A stretch of DNA of 32,318 bases, from NCBI GenBank assembly GCA_910579655.1, contig CAJTVE010000037.1, positions 1 to 32,318 on the forward strand. The letters run 5' to 3'. Shown here in pieces: positions 31,991 through 32,318 of the stretch (its first letter is position 1; each line of letters starts with the position of its first letter). Made by a program: the position numbers and the translations under genes. The DNA comes from an uncultured Allobaculum sp. (lineage in GTDB: Bacteria > Bacillota_I > Bacilli_A > Erysipelotrichales > Erysipelotrichaceae). Below the pieces are notes generated by a model. The model did no database searches and was not told the origin of the DNA. It saw nothing but the letters and a program-made list of their open reading frames with translations.

Positions 31991-32318
31991 GGGTATGATA
32001 TCTCGCAGACAAGGGCAGGAAAAAGTACGATAGCACAATATTGCTTGCAGAAGGTTACTTCTTTCTTGCATAAAATTGTTTTTAATTATGAAATTATGAT
32101 TGTATTGATCCGGTCCGGATGAACAGATCTAAAAACGTTGTACGAATTTATGGATCAAGTTTCAAAGTACCAGAAGGAACAATTAACAAGGTAATCATAA
32201 CAGATGAAAGTTAATGTTAGATGCTCAAAGTTTATTTTGAACCCGAATAATTCATGGCTTTTTTCACAAAACCATTTTTCGTGTTTTGTCTTCAAAATGC
32301 AAACAAATCTTTCTCGAT
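31991..32318. other. right-end stretch without a supported gene
   Basis: About 330 bases, AT-rich, contain only short frames. The longest plausible one is a 31-codon frame near 32119-32214 (MNRSKNVVRIYGSSFKVPEG…), without a ribosome binding site. It may be a decayed gene end, but no family is recognisable. Confidence 0.4.

Noticed and set aside
1..32318. tRNA, rRNA and CRISPR arrays
   Set aside because: No tRNA T-loop context, no rRNA segments and no regularly spaced direct repeats with spacers were seen; the repeats found are palindromic or short tandem.

Overview
The window looks like a chromosomal segment of a low-to-mid-GC Gram-positive bacterium (Bacillota). The evidence is strong AGGAGG-type ribosome binding sites, many hairpin/U-tract terminators, LSGC-type lipoproteins, a CcpA-type cre site and a beta-glucoside-type PTS permease. 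The gene mix (FeoAB, SstT-like carrier, YugP-like peptidase, PTS, several secreted proteins) would suit a gut-associated Erysipelotrichia-like organism, but that placement is inference. I see no rRNA, tRNA, CRISPR array or intact transposase.

Layout. 1-1901 is a decayed stretch with two hairpins and only broken reading frames. 1902-6472 (+) holds a secreted trypsin-like protease with C-terminal DUF5648-type repeats, a GNAT acetyltransferase, a lipoprotein, a nitroreductase and a zinc-ribbon/TM/SH3-like protein. 6638-7765 (-) is a membrane protein with a long acidic tail. 8275-13223 (+) holds a large GT-C/YfhO-like membrane protein, another membrane protein with a helical cytosolic tail, and the serine/threonine symporter SstT. 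13442-16605 (-) holds a YugP-like zinc peptidase and the feoAB iron(II) uptake operon, which is preceded by a clean 21-bp palindrome. 16606-18261 holds a decayed enzyme C-terminus (possibly transketolase) and a DeoR-type regulator. 18262-21365 (-) holds an AlbA_2/HATPase/wHTH regulator, preceded by two identical 36-bp palindromic elements, and a DMT permease. 21366-22639 is a gene-free, partly AT-rich stretch containing a MITE-like element and repeated hairpins. 22640-25764 holds a small conserved protein, a Cys-type alpha/beta hydrolase, a cyclophilin-like lipoprotein and, on the minus strand, an HSL-type esterase. 26023-31748 holds an M19 dipeptidase, a GntR/UTRA regulator, an RspA/ManD-like acid-sugar dehydratase and a PTS EIIBCA. 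The last 570 bases hold terminators and no recognisable gene.

How the genes fit together. The right-hand block (GntR, dehydratase, PTS) reads as a carbohydrate-use locus. The divergent dehydratase and PTS genes share a 433-bp control region with a cre site, a 7-codon leader ORF with an excellent ribosome binding site, and a stable hairpin. FeoA and FeoB overlap and act together in iron(II) import. Several genes encode exported or membrane proteins (protease, lipoproteins, zinc-ribbon sensor-like protein, acidic-tail proteins), which points to envelope and nutrient-scavenging functions. No complete new system is evident. The most interesting signals are the duplicated 36-bp operator-like element, the MITE-like element, the PTS leader region and the pairing of a PTS with an acid-sugar dehydratase.
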